A stretch of 63,170 bases of DNA, from the NCBI GenBank assembly GCA_021202985.1, contig JAJQCA010000053.1, positions 1-63,170 of the forward strand, read 5' to 3'. This document shows, piece by piece, positions 34,933-44,427 of the stretch (within the stretch, counting starts at the first letter, position 1; each line of letters begins with the position of its first letter). The notes under the pieces are model-generated. The model had not been told where the DNA came from and did no database searches. It saw only the letters and a list, made by a program, of their open reading frames with translations. Made by a program: the position numbers and the translations under genes. The stretch is from Alistipes sp. (GTDB lineage Bacteria; Bacteroidota; Bacteroidia; Bacteroidales; Rikenellaceae).

Positions 34933-36373
34933 CTAAGGCTCGGAGACGAACGGTGCCGCGGGAAGGCCTTCCGAATTTACGAGGTTGGGCACGGCCGTTT
35001 CATGCCAGCCGAAGCGGACCCGTGCGGGGTCTTTTATTTCCGGATGGTAGACCGCAACCTTATCGCCTTCACGTATTTCCGCCAGCGCGGGGCGGAACGC
35101 TCCGTCCCGGCCGGCAATCTCGAACCAACTGAGCCGCCTGCCGTCGCTGGTTTCCAATCCTGTGGCGCTGTGTTCGAACGTGACCAGTATGGAATCTCCC
35201 CGTATTTCCGAACTCCCGGCGCGCGGTCCGGACCAGACCACGTCTTCCCGCCCGTAATCTTTTGCAAGCGCCAGACGTGCCAGCCGACCGCCGACGTCCC
35301 ATTTATTGGGCGGGTGGATATCGAGAATGTCGTCGACAAGGTCGGAAATAATGATATAATCGCCGTGGGCGACCGATACGGCAGCATCCATCTGCTGTTG
35401 CCGGAAGATAGGAAGCTCCTCCGCCGTAACGGGCTCACCGCCTCGGTGGAGACGGTCGGAATAGATGTGAGGGGCCAATACTACCGAGTAGAACGGAGCT
35501 TCGCCCACGCCGAACGCTCCCCTCCAGTGGTCTACCATAACCCGGTACTTGTCCGCGTATCGACTGTCGCCTATCCCGCAATTATTTTCACCCTGATACC
35601 ACAGCACCCCTTTTATGGCGTAAGGTACAAGGGGGGGCGATAAATATTTCGTATAGCTCCCCGGGAGCGATTCCGTCTATTTTCCCGTCGCCTGCCGTGA
35701 GTTGCGGCCCGAAAACAGGCGATTCCCGGTAGGCCTCCTCCGGTGTCCAGAGTTCGATACGGGAGCCTCCGAGGGCCGCGGTAATAATACCGACCGGAAC
35801 GTCGAGGTTCTCCTGCATCGTCTTGGCAAAGAAGTATCCCACCGCCGAAACGTTTTCGAGGCTTTCGCTGTCGGCCACCATCCACGGCCCTTGCGTGCGG
35901 TTACGGTTGGACATGAATACCCGTATCATTTCGTTGGGCGGCGATTGAAGTTCCAGTGTAGCGAGGTCCTCCCCGGTGGCAGGCGGTACGAACGACGGTA
36001 TTCGCTTCATCCGATACTCCATATTAGACTGTCCGGAACAGAGCCATACCTCGCCGACAAGGACATTATCGTAGGCGACCGAACCGCTTTCCCCTTCAAT
36101 TGTCATGGTGCCGGGGGTCTTGTCGGCCGTCATCGGTTCCAGTCGTGCCGTCCAGTTACCTTCGGTGTCCGCTACGGCGCCCACCCGCTGGGTGCCGAAC
36201 GTTACCCACACCTGTTCGCCCGGCCCGGCGGTTCCCCAAACGGGAACGGGACGGCCCTGCTGCAAAACCATGTCGGACGAAAACATCGGCGAGGTCGAGA
36301 GCTGCGCCCACGCCCCGGCCGTGACTGTCGATAAAAGCACTGAAATAAGAAGCTTTCCATATAATTTGTTCAT
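34933..36373 (-). pseudogene. Sialate O-acetylesterase, single-base frameshift in a C7 run
   Basis: Restoring one base gives about 480 residues, normal for this SGNH esterase. The start ATG at 36371-36373 precedes a signal peptide (LLISVLLSTVTAGAWA). Motifs are FSSDMVLQQGRPVPVWG, the nucleophile block VWLCSGQSNMEYRM, VPVGIITAALGGSRIE, VLWYQGENN and the His block DILDIHPPNKWDVGGRLA. The frame breaks at the run of seven G on the plus strand (35631-35637): six would continue APLVPYAIKGVLWYQGE. The family removes 9-O-acetyl groups from sialic acids or deacetylates xylan-type glycans. It may be a recent mutation, a phase-variable tract or a sequencing error. Confidence 0.8.
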
Positions 36374-36556
36374 ACCGCAATATTTTTTCCGGCAAATTTT
36401 CCGGCATCGCAAGTTAATATTATTCCCCGAACGACGGGCCTCCGTCCGTATATTTTGATTACCTTTTACGGGACCGGGCTCAATGAAGTAGGTGTCCCGC
36501 ACCTCCGGAAGCGGGTCGGGAACGGTATATAACTTGCATCGAACCAACAAAATAAT

Positions 36557-37468
36557 ATGCGAAGAATGAAAGAAGAAGATATAGGCCGGCTTCTGGCTGT
36601 TCCCGGCCGGGAAAACCGGGTAGGGGATTTCGCTACCGGATACGACGGTCCCCTGCGGAAGGCGGACGGGAAAGAGATGTTGCGTGAAAACGTGGAACGG
36701 CTCGCCCGGTTGCAGGATGTGCTTTACGCCCACGACCGGTATGCCGTGCTGGTGGTTTTCCAGGCGATGGACGCCGCGGGTAAGGACGGTACCATAAAAC
36801 ATGTCTTTTCCGGCGTAAACCCGCAGGGATGCCGGGTCAGTTCGTTCAAGCAGCCCTCGTCCGAGGAGTTGGACCACGACTACCTGTGGCGGATAGTCCG
36901 TCAGTTACCCGAGCGGGGATGTATCGGGGTGTTCAACCGCTCCCATTACGAGGACGTTCTGGTGGCCAGGGTCCACCCGGAAATCCTGACCGGCAACAGG
37001 CTCCCCGGCATACATAACACTAAAGACGTCACGCCTGAATTCTGGGCCGAAAGATACCGGCAGATTAACGATTTCGAGCGTTACCTTACTGAAACGGGAA
37101 CGCTGGTAATCAAATTTTTCCTGAACGTTTCGGAGAAGGAGCAGGAGAGGCGTTTTATAGCGCGGCTCGAAGACCCGGCCAAAAACTGGAAATTCTCTTC
37201 TTCCGATATGAAAGAACGGGCCCTTTGGAACGACTATATGCTGGCCTATTCCGATGTGCTGACTCGCACTTCGACCGAATACGCCCCGTGGTACGTGATA
37301 CCTGCCGACCGGAAATGGTATATGCGCTATGCCGTCAGCCGGATCCTCGTGGACCGCATCGCCAGCCTCCCCCTGCGATATCCCGAAATGTCGGAGGATA
37401 AAAGGTTCCAAATCGAAAGTGCCCGGAAGGAACTGGCGCTCCTTGTCGGGGAGCCGGAGTACCAATAA
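36557..37468 (+). CDS. Polyphosphate kinase 2 family protein
   Basis: 303 residues. Walker A VFQAMDAAGKDGTIKHV (about 68-84), the PPK2 signature SGVNPQGCRVSSFKQPS, Walker B GVFNRSHYEDVLVARVHP (about 122) and the lid region RRFIARLEDPAKNWKFS, DMKERALWNDYMLAY. These fit the polyphosphate:nucleotide phosphotransferases that phosphorylate AMP and/or ADP with polyphosphate (class III-like by length and lid). Cytoplasmic. Transcribed divergently from the esterase remnant and followed by a small stress-like gene. Confidence 0.9.
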   Translation: MRRMKEEDIGRLLAVPGRENRVGDFATGYDGPLRKADGKEMLRENVERLARLQDVLYAHDRYAVLVVFQAMDAAGKDGTIKHVFSGVNPQGCRVSSFKQPSSEELDHDYLWRIVRQLPERGCIGVFNRSHYEDVLVARVHPEILTGNRLPGIHNTKDVTPEFWAERYRQINDFERYLTETGTLVIKFFLNVSEKEQERRFIARLEDPAKNWKFSSSDMKERALWNDYMLAYSDVLTRTSTEYAPWYVIPADRKWYMRYAVSRILVDRIASLPLRYPEMSEDKRFQIESARKELALLVGEPEYQ

Positions 37469-37546
37469 TTGAACGGCCGGTTTCGGTAACGGATGCGGCA
37501 CGAGTATTGATTCTTTACCTGTATCGAATATTTAAAACTACCGATT

Positions 37547-37795
37547 ATGGACAACGAAAGAATCAAAGACAACCTCCACGAAAGCTGGGACGACATGAAG
37601 GAAAACACCCGTAACGCCGCCGACCGCGTGTCGAACTGGGCGGAGGAGAAAACCGACCAAATGCGCGACGGTGCCGGCAATATGATGGACGACGACGCAC
37701 GCCGTACCGAAGAGCGGGCACAAAAGAAAGAGCAGAAGGCCGAAGAGCTCCACGACCAAGCCAGGGAGAAAGCCACCGGCAATAAAACCTGGTAA
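37547..37795 (+). CDS. Small hydrophilic CsbD/LEA-like protein
   Basis: 82 residues, highly charged and helical (DNERIKDNLHESWDDMKEN, AADRVSNWAEEKTDQMRD, RTEERAQKKEQKAEELHD), without hydrophobic segments. The composition resembles general-stress proteins of the CsbD or LEA type, although the CsbD motif itself is not certain. It is followed at once by a strong terminator, so it forms its own unit or the end of the PPK2 unit. Confidence 0.7.
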   Translation: MDNERIKDNLHESWDDMKENTRNAADRVSNWAEEKTDQMRDGAGNMMDDDARRTEERAQKKEQKAEELHDQAREKATGNKTW

Positions 37796-37820
37796 CGGCT
37801 TACCGTCACCGGAAAAGAAA

Positions 37821-37850
37821 GCCCGGCTCAACGAGCCGGGCGTTTCTTTT
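37821..37850 (+). terminator. Intrinsic terminator
   Basis: GCCCGGCTC-AAC-GAGCCGGGC followed by GTTTCTTTT, 25 bases after the small stress-like gene. Confidence 0.85.
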
Positions 37851-38005
37851 AATATTTGCCGTGCGGCATTTATGGACATCGGAAGCAGTTACCGGGATTC
37901 ACGGGCTAAGTGTGAAAAGACGGTACTTTCTGCCAGTTCGCCATTCGACCCCACAGTGCCTTCCAGTAATCGGTACTAAGACAGGTGAGTCGGTTTCCCC
38001 GCATA

Positions 38006-39337
38006 TCAGGGACGGGCATAGATACCGACCGTGTTCTCGCCTTTCAGTTTCATAAAGTCGATATCGGGCAGGCTGCCGTCCGGTTTACGCGGGGCCATGA
38101 GTTGTGACTCGTCGAGGCTTACGAAATCGGCGTCGGTAAGGTTGTGGTCCAGGTCGAAGTTATTGTTCACCATAACGCAGGCCGACTCCACTATACGGGT
38201 CAGGTTGGAGCTGACGCCGTTATAACTTATGTTGTTCAGCAGAAAGTGGTTGCGCCCGGGTATAAACGCCAGTGTGGACGACTGCGGTTCAAGCTTTCCG
38301 GCTGTTTCCATGTGGTAGTTATGGTTGTTCATGTAGGACGAATTATTGACCCAGATGATACCCTCGGCGTGGTAGTTGGCATCGAAGCCCTTCGACTTGT
38401 TGCGTACGGCCAGACAGCCCCGCACCTCGTTGCGCGGCACGGGTACCGGTAGGCCGTAAACCCTCGGGCTGCGGCCGTAACCGCCGGCTTTGAAACCGTT
38501 GCCGTCCGCGCGCAGGTGGAAGGGATCGTCCTCTCCTTCATACGAGTAGCCGTTGTAGAACGCCCAGCAGTTCTCGATTATCGTCACTTCGCCGTTATTT
38601 ATACAGTCGAAACCGTCGTCGCTGTTGTACCATGCGCGGCAGCCGTAAAAAATATTCGGCCCGTCGCCCGGGTTGCTGTAATGGCTTCCGAATCCATCCA
38701 CATTACCGCCGTTCGCGCCACCTGCCGTGTCGCATACCGGGTCGAAGTTGCGCCAGGCGTCACAGTTGAGAATCAGGTTATTGCCCCCGCTGCGGGAGAA
38801 GAAGCCGATACCCATACCGTCGTGCATCTCGAGCAATTCGTAAATATTGTGGCTGCCGCTGTTCGAGAAACACTCCGACTGGGTGTTCTGGCCGGTAATG
38901 GTCTGCTGCACTCCGACAACTTCCAACCCTTTGATATGGACCCATTCGGCGTTGACCCAGAATGCCGACACGCGGTATCCCTGCGGTTTGACCTGCGAGA
39001 AGTCGAATTTGGGTTTCTCGCCGGGATAGGCGAAATAGTGGATCCTCTGCTCGGGGGTGCCGCTCTTTGAAAGGTGAAAAACGCATGCGTAGCTGCCGTC
39101 CAATTCGTAGGCGGCTATCTGGTCGGCCGGGACAAGGTATGTGCCACCGCGGAAGTAGACCGTATCGCCGGGTTCGACGGCCTGCTGCGCCCTCTGTATT
39201 GTGGCGAAAGGCTGCCAGATGCTGCCGTTGCCGGCGTCGTTACCGTTCGGGGCTACGTAATAGGTCGCCGCACCGGCCGCCGCGAAGCTGCCGCAGGCGC
39301 ATAGAAATAACAGTAGAAGGATAGGTTTAGTTCTCAT
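38006..39337 (-). CDS. Secreted right-handed beta-helix protein, PL9-like
   Basis: 443 residues from ATG 39335-39337, which gives a signal peptide (TKPILLLLFLCACGSFAAAG); an upstream in-frame ATG at 39379 would spoil it. The N-terminal module YYVAPNGNDAGNGSIWQPFATIQRAQQAVEPGDTVYFRGGTY is the common opening of Bacteroidetes beta-helix lyases (DUF4990/PL9-like). Repeating strand-turn motifs rich in Asn and Gly follow, with NVDGFGSHYS and YNSDDGFDCINNGEVTIIENCWAFYNG resembling the calcium/catalytic face of pectate lyase PL9. Likely a periplasmic or surface polysaccharide lyase acting on pectin-like glycans; no SusCD pair is nearby. Confidence 0.8.
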   Translation of the reverse strand: MRTKPILLLLFLCACGSFAAAGAATYYVAPNGNDAGNGSIWQPFATIQRAQQAVEPGDTVYFRGGTYLVPADQIAAYELDGSYACVFHLSKSGTPEQRIHYFAYPGEKPKFDFSQVKPQGYRVSAFWVNAEWVHIKGLEVVGVQQTITGQNTQSECFSNSGSHNIYELLEMHDGMGIGFFSRSGGNNLILNCDAWRNFDPVCDTAGGANGGNVDGFGSHYSNPGDGPNIFYGCRAWYNSDDGFDCINNGEVTIIENCWAFYNGYSYEGEDDPFHLRADGNGFKAGGYGRSPRVYGLPVPVPRNEVRGCLAVRNKSKGFDANYHAEGIIWVNNSSYMNNHNYHMETAGKLEPQSSTLAFIPGRNHFLLNNISYNGVSSNLTRIVESACVMVNNNFDLDHNLTDADFVSLDESQLMAPRKPDGSLPDIDFMKLKGENTVGIYARP

Positions 39338-39498
39338 AAGGTTAAAGTTAGATAAGTTTGCGAAGTGAAAGATAATCATTATTACGTAAACCGCGGCCTG
39401 CCGCTTCGGCCGTTATCCTGCTTTAACGGATTACCGTAACCGCCTGTGCCTACCCGGACCGGGAATGGTGGATAAACTCAGCCGACTTTCTGGAATAT

Positions 39499-39536
39499 AA
39501 AAAGGGCCGGAAGTCTCAAAACCTCCGGCCCTTTTT
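39499..39536. terminator. Bidirectional intrinsic terminator
   Basis: AAAGGGCCGGAAGT...ACCTCCGGCCCTTT stem, A-rich on the left and T-rich on the right, 31 bases downstream of the leftward Tyr/Arg/Asn-rich gene. Confidence 0.8.
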
Positions 39537-39566
39537 AAGCGGCTTCCTTATCTTCTCCTCTGTGGT

Positions 39567-40790
39567 CTACCATTGCTGGTTGGTACGGCGCATATCCTGT
39601 TGGCCGGAAGGGCGGTACATCTGTTCCGAACGGCGGTAGTTTTCCGGGCCGGTCACACTGTTGCGGTAGTGCATCCAGGTGTCGTAATCCATCATGCCTT
39701 CGGATACCGGTTCGTAATTACGGCCTTCGCGGTAATTCCTGCCCGAACGGCTGTCGTAACCGGTATTTTCGTATGTACGATAGTCGTTCCGGTAGCTGTT
39801 TCCCGACGGGGTAAAGGTCCTGCGGCTGGTGCCGTAGCCCGAATTATCGTAACGGTTGCTTGTGCGGTTGTTACGGAAGATTCCCCGTTCCGTTTTCACC
39901 GCTTCGTTACGTGACTGCGAATAACCGTTGGCGCTGTACCGGCTTCTATACGACCGGTCGTTGTGGCGATTTTCCCGGCGCATCTCGCGACGGATTTCCC
40001 GTCGGGTGCGATTGTCGTAATGGCGCGAGTTGTAGGAGTCCCGGCCATAGTAGCGGCTGCCGGAATAACCCTGGTAATTCCCGCGGTCGTCATAGTAGCG
40101 GCTGCCGGAGTAACCCTGGTAATTCCCGCGGTCGTTATAATAGCGGCTGCCCGTGTTGCGGTCGTTATAACCATTCCTATTGTCATAGTAGCGGCTTTCC
40201 GGATTGCGGTCGCTGTAAGTTCGGTTGCCGGTGTTGCCGTTATAGGAATTGCGGTCGTCGTAATGACGGGTAGGATTGGTTTCGTAAGAGTCGTTACGGT
40301 CTTCGTACGAACGGCTGCCCGTAGTCCGGTCGTTATAGGTATTCCGGTTGTCGTAGTAACGGCTGCCGCTGTTGCGGTCGTCGTAGAGGCGGCTTCCTGT
40401 ATTACGTTCGTCGTCGTAATACCGGTTCGTACGGTTCGGGTCCGTATCGTACCGGTTTCCAGTGGTAGAGGTCCCGTAGCGGCTGTTGTCATAGCTGCCG
40501 TAGCCCGTGCCCGCGGGAGTGCTGCGGTCATAAGTGCCGTTGTTATTGTAATTTACCGTGCCGCTACGGTTGCTGCGGCGTGTTTGCCTCTGCGATTGCC
40601 GGTCGTCGTAACGGGAACCGTTGTCATTCCGGTAATCGTAACCCCGGTTATTGCTGTTTCCGTAACGGTCCGTTTCGGAATTACTCCGGGTCTCGTTGTA
40701 GCGGCCATAATTGTCACGGCTTTGTGCGAAGGCGCCTGCCGTAACCATAACCCCCGCCAGAACCATGCCTGTCAATATACTTCCTTTCAT
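39567..40790 (-). CDS. Secreted Tyr/Arg/Asn/Gly/Ser-rich repeat protein
   Basis: 407 residues. A signal peptide (LTGMVLAGVMVTAGAFAQ) is followed by about 385 residues of low-complexity sequence built on variations of GSRYYDNRNxYNDRNT; near residues 215-250 the unit SGSRYYDDRGNYQGY is almost exactly duplicated. Arg and Tyr together are very abundant, with a short basic run RREIRREMRRENRH near 270. No folded domain is visible; it should be intrinsically disordered and exported. The open frame is maintained through repetitive DNA, and the complementary frames are shadows. The function is unknown; a cell-envelope adhesive or condensate-forming protein is conceivable. Confidence 0.75.
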   Translation of the reverse strand: MKGSILTGMVLAGVMVTAGAFAQSRDNYGRYNETRSNSETDRYGNSNNRGYDYRNDNGSRYDDRQSQRQTRRSNRSGTVNYNNNGTYDRSTPAGTGYGSYDNSRYGTSTTGNRYDTDPNRTNRYYDDERNTGSRLYDDRNSGSRYYDNRNTYNDRTTGSRSYEDRNDSYETNPTRHYDDRNSYNGNTGNRTYSDRNPESRYYDNRNGYNDRNTGSRYYNDRGNYQGYSGSRYYDDRGNYQGYSGSRYYGRDSYNSRHYDNRTRREIRREMRRENRHNDRSYRSRYSANGYSQSRNEAVKTERGIFRNNRTSNRYDNSGYGTSRRTFTPSGNSYRNDYRTYENTGYDSRSGRNYREGRNYEPVSEGMMDYDTWMHYRNSVTGPENYRRSEQMYRPSGQQDMRRTNQQW

Positions 40791-41073
40791 CTGTCTGAAG
40801 TCCTTTTAAAGTGAATATTTTTAGGGGATGTATTCCAAAAGCCGGGCCATACGACTTATTTAAGTGCCTTTTTATCGCACTATCCGTTAATGGGTGATTG
40901 GAAAGTATGTTTTGACAACGACCGGGAAATGCCTGTGTTGCAGTATGCTGCATCCGGAATAGTCCCGTCGGCGAGCGGGGTGAGGCGGCAAAACCGTCTT
41001 CACCGAAACCTTGCCGGTTCCGTGCAAAAAGGTTGTTGCGGTTTATTCCGGTTATTTCTTATTAACTAATTCT

Positions 41074-41721
41074 TTAATCCTGTTCTATAAGTGCTGTCAA
41101 ATCCCGGGCGATTAACTTATGTGGGTAGACAGACAACTCGTCCCGTGTAGTCATCCCGTGCAAAACTCCGCAGAAATCTACTGCGGCGGCCTCGGCGACC
41201 TGTGCATCTATGATACTGTCGCCGATGTATAATGTGTTTTCGCGGCCTCCGTTCAGGCAGGCCATCGCATAATTCAATCCCTCGGGCGACGGTTTAGGCT
41301 CACGGACGTCTTCACAGCCTACGACTATGTCGAAAAATCCCGGAGGAAAATCGCGGTCGAGAAGCTCCGCAATCGTATACCGGTACTTCGTCGAAATGAT
41401 GCCGAGCCTCGCTCCCCGGTTTTTCAGTTCGGATAAGACGCTCCCGGTTTCGGGAAACAGCCGTGTGTTGGCAGTCATATGCAGTGCCGCCTGCCCGATA
41501 TATTCGTCTTTCAGCCTTTGAAGCATACCGGTATCAGTCACTCCGGTCAATACCGAAAAAGAGTCTTCCAGTGTTTTCCCGATAGTCCGCTTTATGCCCT
41601 CGTCGGTAATGTCCCCGTAGCCGTTTTTCTTTAACACGGTTTGGAAGCACATTACAATCCCGGCGGATGAATCCGCCAGGGTGTAGTCGAAATCGAAAAG
41701 ATAAATACCGTAAGGTTTCAT
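41074..41721 (-). CDS. HAD-family hydrolase, phosphoglycolate phosphatase-like
   Basis: 215 residues. HAD motif I YLFDFDYTLADSS, motif II GIISTKYR, the lysine of motif III in VREPKPSPEGL, and motif IV YIGDSIIDAQVAEAA. A helical cap (about 18-80) follows motif I, the C1-cap arrangement of phosphoglycolate phosphatase/beta-phosphoglucomutase-like enzymes. A small phosphometabolite is the likely substrate; the exact one cannot be told. Own transcription unit. Confidence 0.88.
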   Translation of the reverse strand: MKPYGIYLFDFDYTLADSSAGIVMCFQTVLKKNGYGDITDEGIKRTIGKTLEDSFSVLTGVTDTGMLQRLKDEYIGQAALHMTANTRLFPETGSVLSELKNRGARLGIISTKYRYTIAELLDRDFPPGFFDIVVGCEDVREPKPSPEGLNYAMACLNGGRENTLYIGDSIIDAQVAEAAAVDFCGVLHGMTTRDELSVYPHKLIARDLTALIEQD

Positions 41722-41897
41722 ATGTTTTATTTGTTATTCCCTGTTGCCAATCCGTCCGGATAACGAAAGTTTTTTTCCGGAGCGAGGCCGTATCTCCACA
41801 TATCCCGTACAATCGTCGAGCCGACCGGCATAAAAAGATACTGGTCGCAATATAGGGCAAGATGCAGCTTATTTTATTATCGGAGCGTATTTTTCCG

Positions 41898-41905
41898 TAA
41901 ATTTG
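41898..41905 (+). promoter_or_regulatory. Putative -7 box for the 569-residue orphan
   Basis: TAAATTTG, 37 bases upstream of the ATG at 41942, matches TAnnTTTG. Confidence 0.55.
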
Positions 41906-41941
41906 GTAATTATACAGCGTTCCGCTGTAATATAATCAATT

Positions 41942-43651
41942 ATGGAAAATAGGATCGCAAAATTCTCGATTCCGTACAACCGCATACTATACGGCACCGA
42001 TTCGTTTATACTGGAAACCGATACCGCCGGTTACCGGCTCACGACCGGGATAGGGGAGCACTACATTATGTTGAACCTTGCCGGTGGGTGTAAGAAGGAC
42101 GGGGTTATGGTCGTGGAGCAGGCGCAGAAAAAAGGTAAGGCCGTATTGCTGCCCGTGGCTGTAAAAAACGGCGAAAACGTTACCTGGATTGCCACATCCC
42201 CCGACGGGAGTACTGAGTGGCCGCAACCGGCCGATTTATCCCTGTTCGACCATCAGAAGGCCGATACGGGAGAGGAATATCCCGACGGGTTTATCGATTG
42301 GTCCCGAACGACCCTCACCTATAATGAGCTGGTTGATCTGGAGAAAACCCTCCATGAAACCAATTATGTGGAAGAATTATACAGGCAGCACATCCGGCGG
42401 CATCCCAACGTGCCGGTGTACGACCCCCGGCTCCATTACCCCATGATAAAGGGCATCCGCAAACACAGGCATTACACCGACGATTTTGTGTTACCGTGCG
42501 ATGAATTTACTTTCTACATCGGTTGGCGGGACCCCTTCCCGTGGTATCTCTACACCGCGACGTTCGGCGGAGTAACCACATGGCCGTCGCACGCCAAGAT
42601 GCGGCTGATGGCCGATAACCGCTGCCTGCCGGGCATTCCCCTCGCGCTGAAGGTGCTGAAAAACGAGAAGGCTAACGACCGGATACGCCATTATGCACTG
42701 GTTCTCGCCGGTATGGACCCTGCCAATGACCCACTGGTCTTACCCTGCAAGGAAAGGCATCCCCGTGCGGTCGCGCGGGTACTGTATGAGAGGGGCGCAC
42801 CGGAGCTGTACCCGATGCTGCTCGACAATGCCCGCAATGTACTGGCCGGGGTGAACGACGATATCCTTGACGACTACCCCGTGATACACAGCCGGTATTA
42901 CGATAAAATGGAGGAGTATACCGTCAACCACCGGGGATTTATAAGGCTGGACACACTCGGTGAAGAACAGGTCCGCGAACTGTGGGGGCTTTACCGGCAG
43001 GTTGCGCAACAGGTCGCGGACACGAAAAACGAAGATGAGCGCTTACGCCTCGGAAACGCATTCCGTGCCTTCCTGCTGGCTTTGATATACAACGGGACGC
43101 AGGCCGTACCGGACATATTGGAAGACATTTACCGGAAATTCAACTTCCTGCTTTACAGCGAGTGGTCGCAGGATTCGAAGTTCAAATGGATGGATACCAT
43201 GTGGAGGAACTATCTTTACCAACTTGTGGTACAATGGGACATCCTCGACAACTTCTGGCAGTGGCTCCAGCACCACGCCAAAGGTTATGACCATTACTAC
43301 CTTTACACCAACCAGCATTTTTTCCTGACAATATACTCCAAGGTGGCTTACCACATACTCTCGCCGGAGCTGTTTTACGACGCGTTGGCTCCGTTGATAG
43401 ACAGCAATTACGTCCTTGTGGAGGTCATCTGGGCTGGTGTGACGGGGGACGAGCCGCTCGGGGAGGAGGCCCCCCCCCCTCTCGACCATCGATGGTACGG
43501 TATGTTCAGCGAGTATAACTATTATGCCTGGACCTCCAAGGCCCGCTTTTACCACTCGCTCGTAAACCACAGGATAGAACCTCCTCCGCCCGGATGGAAC
43601 GGTAAGTGGGAACCTGAAAAGAAGAAACTCGGCATCATAGTCCCGCGGTAA
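41942..43651 (+). CDS. Unknown 569-residue protein
   Basis: No signal peptide, no transmembrane segments and no repeat; rich in Trp, Tyr and His. Segments such as YRQHIRRHPNVPVYDPRLHYPMIKG, HPRAVARVLYERGAPELYP and a C-terminal helical, aromatic region (KWMDTMWRNYLYQLVVQWDILDNFWQWLQHH) do not match any family I know. It ends with a Pro-rich tail (RIEPPPPGWNGKWEPEKKK). The gene has its own promoter and normal local base composition. It may be a cytoplasmic enzyme or a structural protein; no function is offered. Confidence 0.75.
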   Translation: MENRIAKFSIPYNRILYGTDSFILETDTAGYRLTTGIGEHYIMLNLAGGCKKDGVMVVEQAQKKGKAVLLPVAVKNGENVTWIATSPDGSTEWPQPADLSLFDHQKADTGEEYPDGFIDWSRTTLTYNELVDLEKTLHETNYVEELYRQHIRRHPNVPVYDPRLHYPMIKGIRKHRHYTDDFVLPCDEFTFYIGWRDPFPWYLYTATFGGVTTWPSHAKMRLMADNRCLPGIPLALKVLKNEKANDRIRHYALVLAGMDPANDPLVLPCKERHPRAVARVLYERGAPELYPMLLDNARNVLAGVNDDILDDYPVIHSRYYDKMEEYTVNHRGFIRLDTLGEEQVRELWGLYRQVAQQVADTKNEDERLRLGNAFRAFLLALIYNGTQAVPDILEDIYRKFNFLLYSEWSQDSKFKWMDTMWRNYLYQLVVQWDILDNFWQWLQHHAKGYDHYYLYTNQHFFLTIYSKVAYHILSPELFYDALAPLIDSNYVLVEVIWAGVTGDEPLGEEAPPPLDHRWYGMFSEYNYYAWTSKARFYHSLVNHRIEPPPPGWNGKWEPEKKKLGIIVPR

Positions 43652-43833
43652 ATTACTTTCCGGCAAGGAGGGTTATAAACCGGCCGGGTGCATATGGCGG
43701 AGTTTTCCGGTTGGTTTTGTATTGTAATTGCTGTGAATGGTGTGCACGAAGCGGCGGGCCACGAACACATATTTACTGCATATTGCGGGATTGTTGAGGT
43801 GATAGCGGGCGGGTGAAAACAGGAGACACTATT

Positions 43834-44217
43834 ATGAAAAAGCAGGTTATCGGCATTGATTTCGACGGCACGTGCGTAACGAACGACTACCCGGCCGTCG
43901 GGCGGGAAATAGGAGCGGCAGAGGTGCTGCACAGGCTGGTCGACGCCGGCCATAAACTTATACTTATAACCAACCGTGCCGACCGGCCTTTGAAGGACGC
44001 CGAGGAGTGGTTCCGCAAAAACGGATTGCCGCTTTACGGGGTAAACTCAAATCCATCGCAGGCCCGGTGGTCCAAAAGCCCGAAGATATATGCCAACTAC
44101 TACATAGACGACACAGCCATCGGATGCCCCCTGATAAACGAATCCGTCCTTAGCCGCAAACCGTACGTGGATTGGGTTAAATTAGAAGCGCTTTTAAAAG
44201 AGAAGGGTTTGCTGTAA
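43834..44217 (+). CDS. HAD-type phosphatase, BT_0820-like small protein
   Basis: 127 residues from ATG 43834; an in-frame ATG at 43813 would add seven residues. HAD motif I VIGIDFDGTCVTNDYP, motif II ILITNRAD and motif IV YYIDDTAIG, with a Lys in RWSKSPKIYANYY. It lacks a cap domain, as in the short Bacteroidetes HAD proteins of this type. Substrate unknown. Confidence 0.8.
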   Translation: MKKQVIGIDFDGTCVTNDYPAVGREIGAAEVLHRLVDAGHKLILITNRADRPLKDAEEWFRKNGLPLYGVNSNPSQARWSKSPKIYANYYIDDTAIGCPLINESVLSRKPYVDWVKLEALLKEKGLL

Positions 44218-44327
44218 CAATCATTATTGGCGCCCACCATGGACGCAAAATTACCGCCGCCTGTAATCCGGCAACCGGGCGAAATAAAATTTCGCCATTA
44301 TGCGTGATATTCGGGATAAATTAGAAT

Positions 44328-44348
44328 CACCACCCAACTTGGGGGGTG
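44328..44348. other. Stem-loop upstream of the DUF4157 gene
   Basis: CACCACCC-aactt-GGGGGGTG in the 210-base gap before the gene at 44428. It could be a leader structure or a weak terminator of the HAD gene; no T-run follows. Confidence 0.35.
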
Positions 44349-44427
44349 CTGTAACTCTATTTGGTCGAACCGACACGTCGACGTCCCGTCGTATATCGGC
44401 CCGGCCTCACCCTCAAATTGTCATACC

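Noticed and set aside
34681-35643. Rightward 320-residue frame opposite the esterase
   Set aside because: The opposite strand carries clear sialate O-acetylesterase motifs; this frame is low in recognisable structure.
39963-40814. Rightward frame rich in Val, Ala and Ile that resembles a membrane protein
   Set aside because: It is the antisense of the Tyr/Arg/Asn-rich repeat gene; its hydrophobicity is a by-product of the repeat codons.
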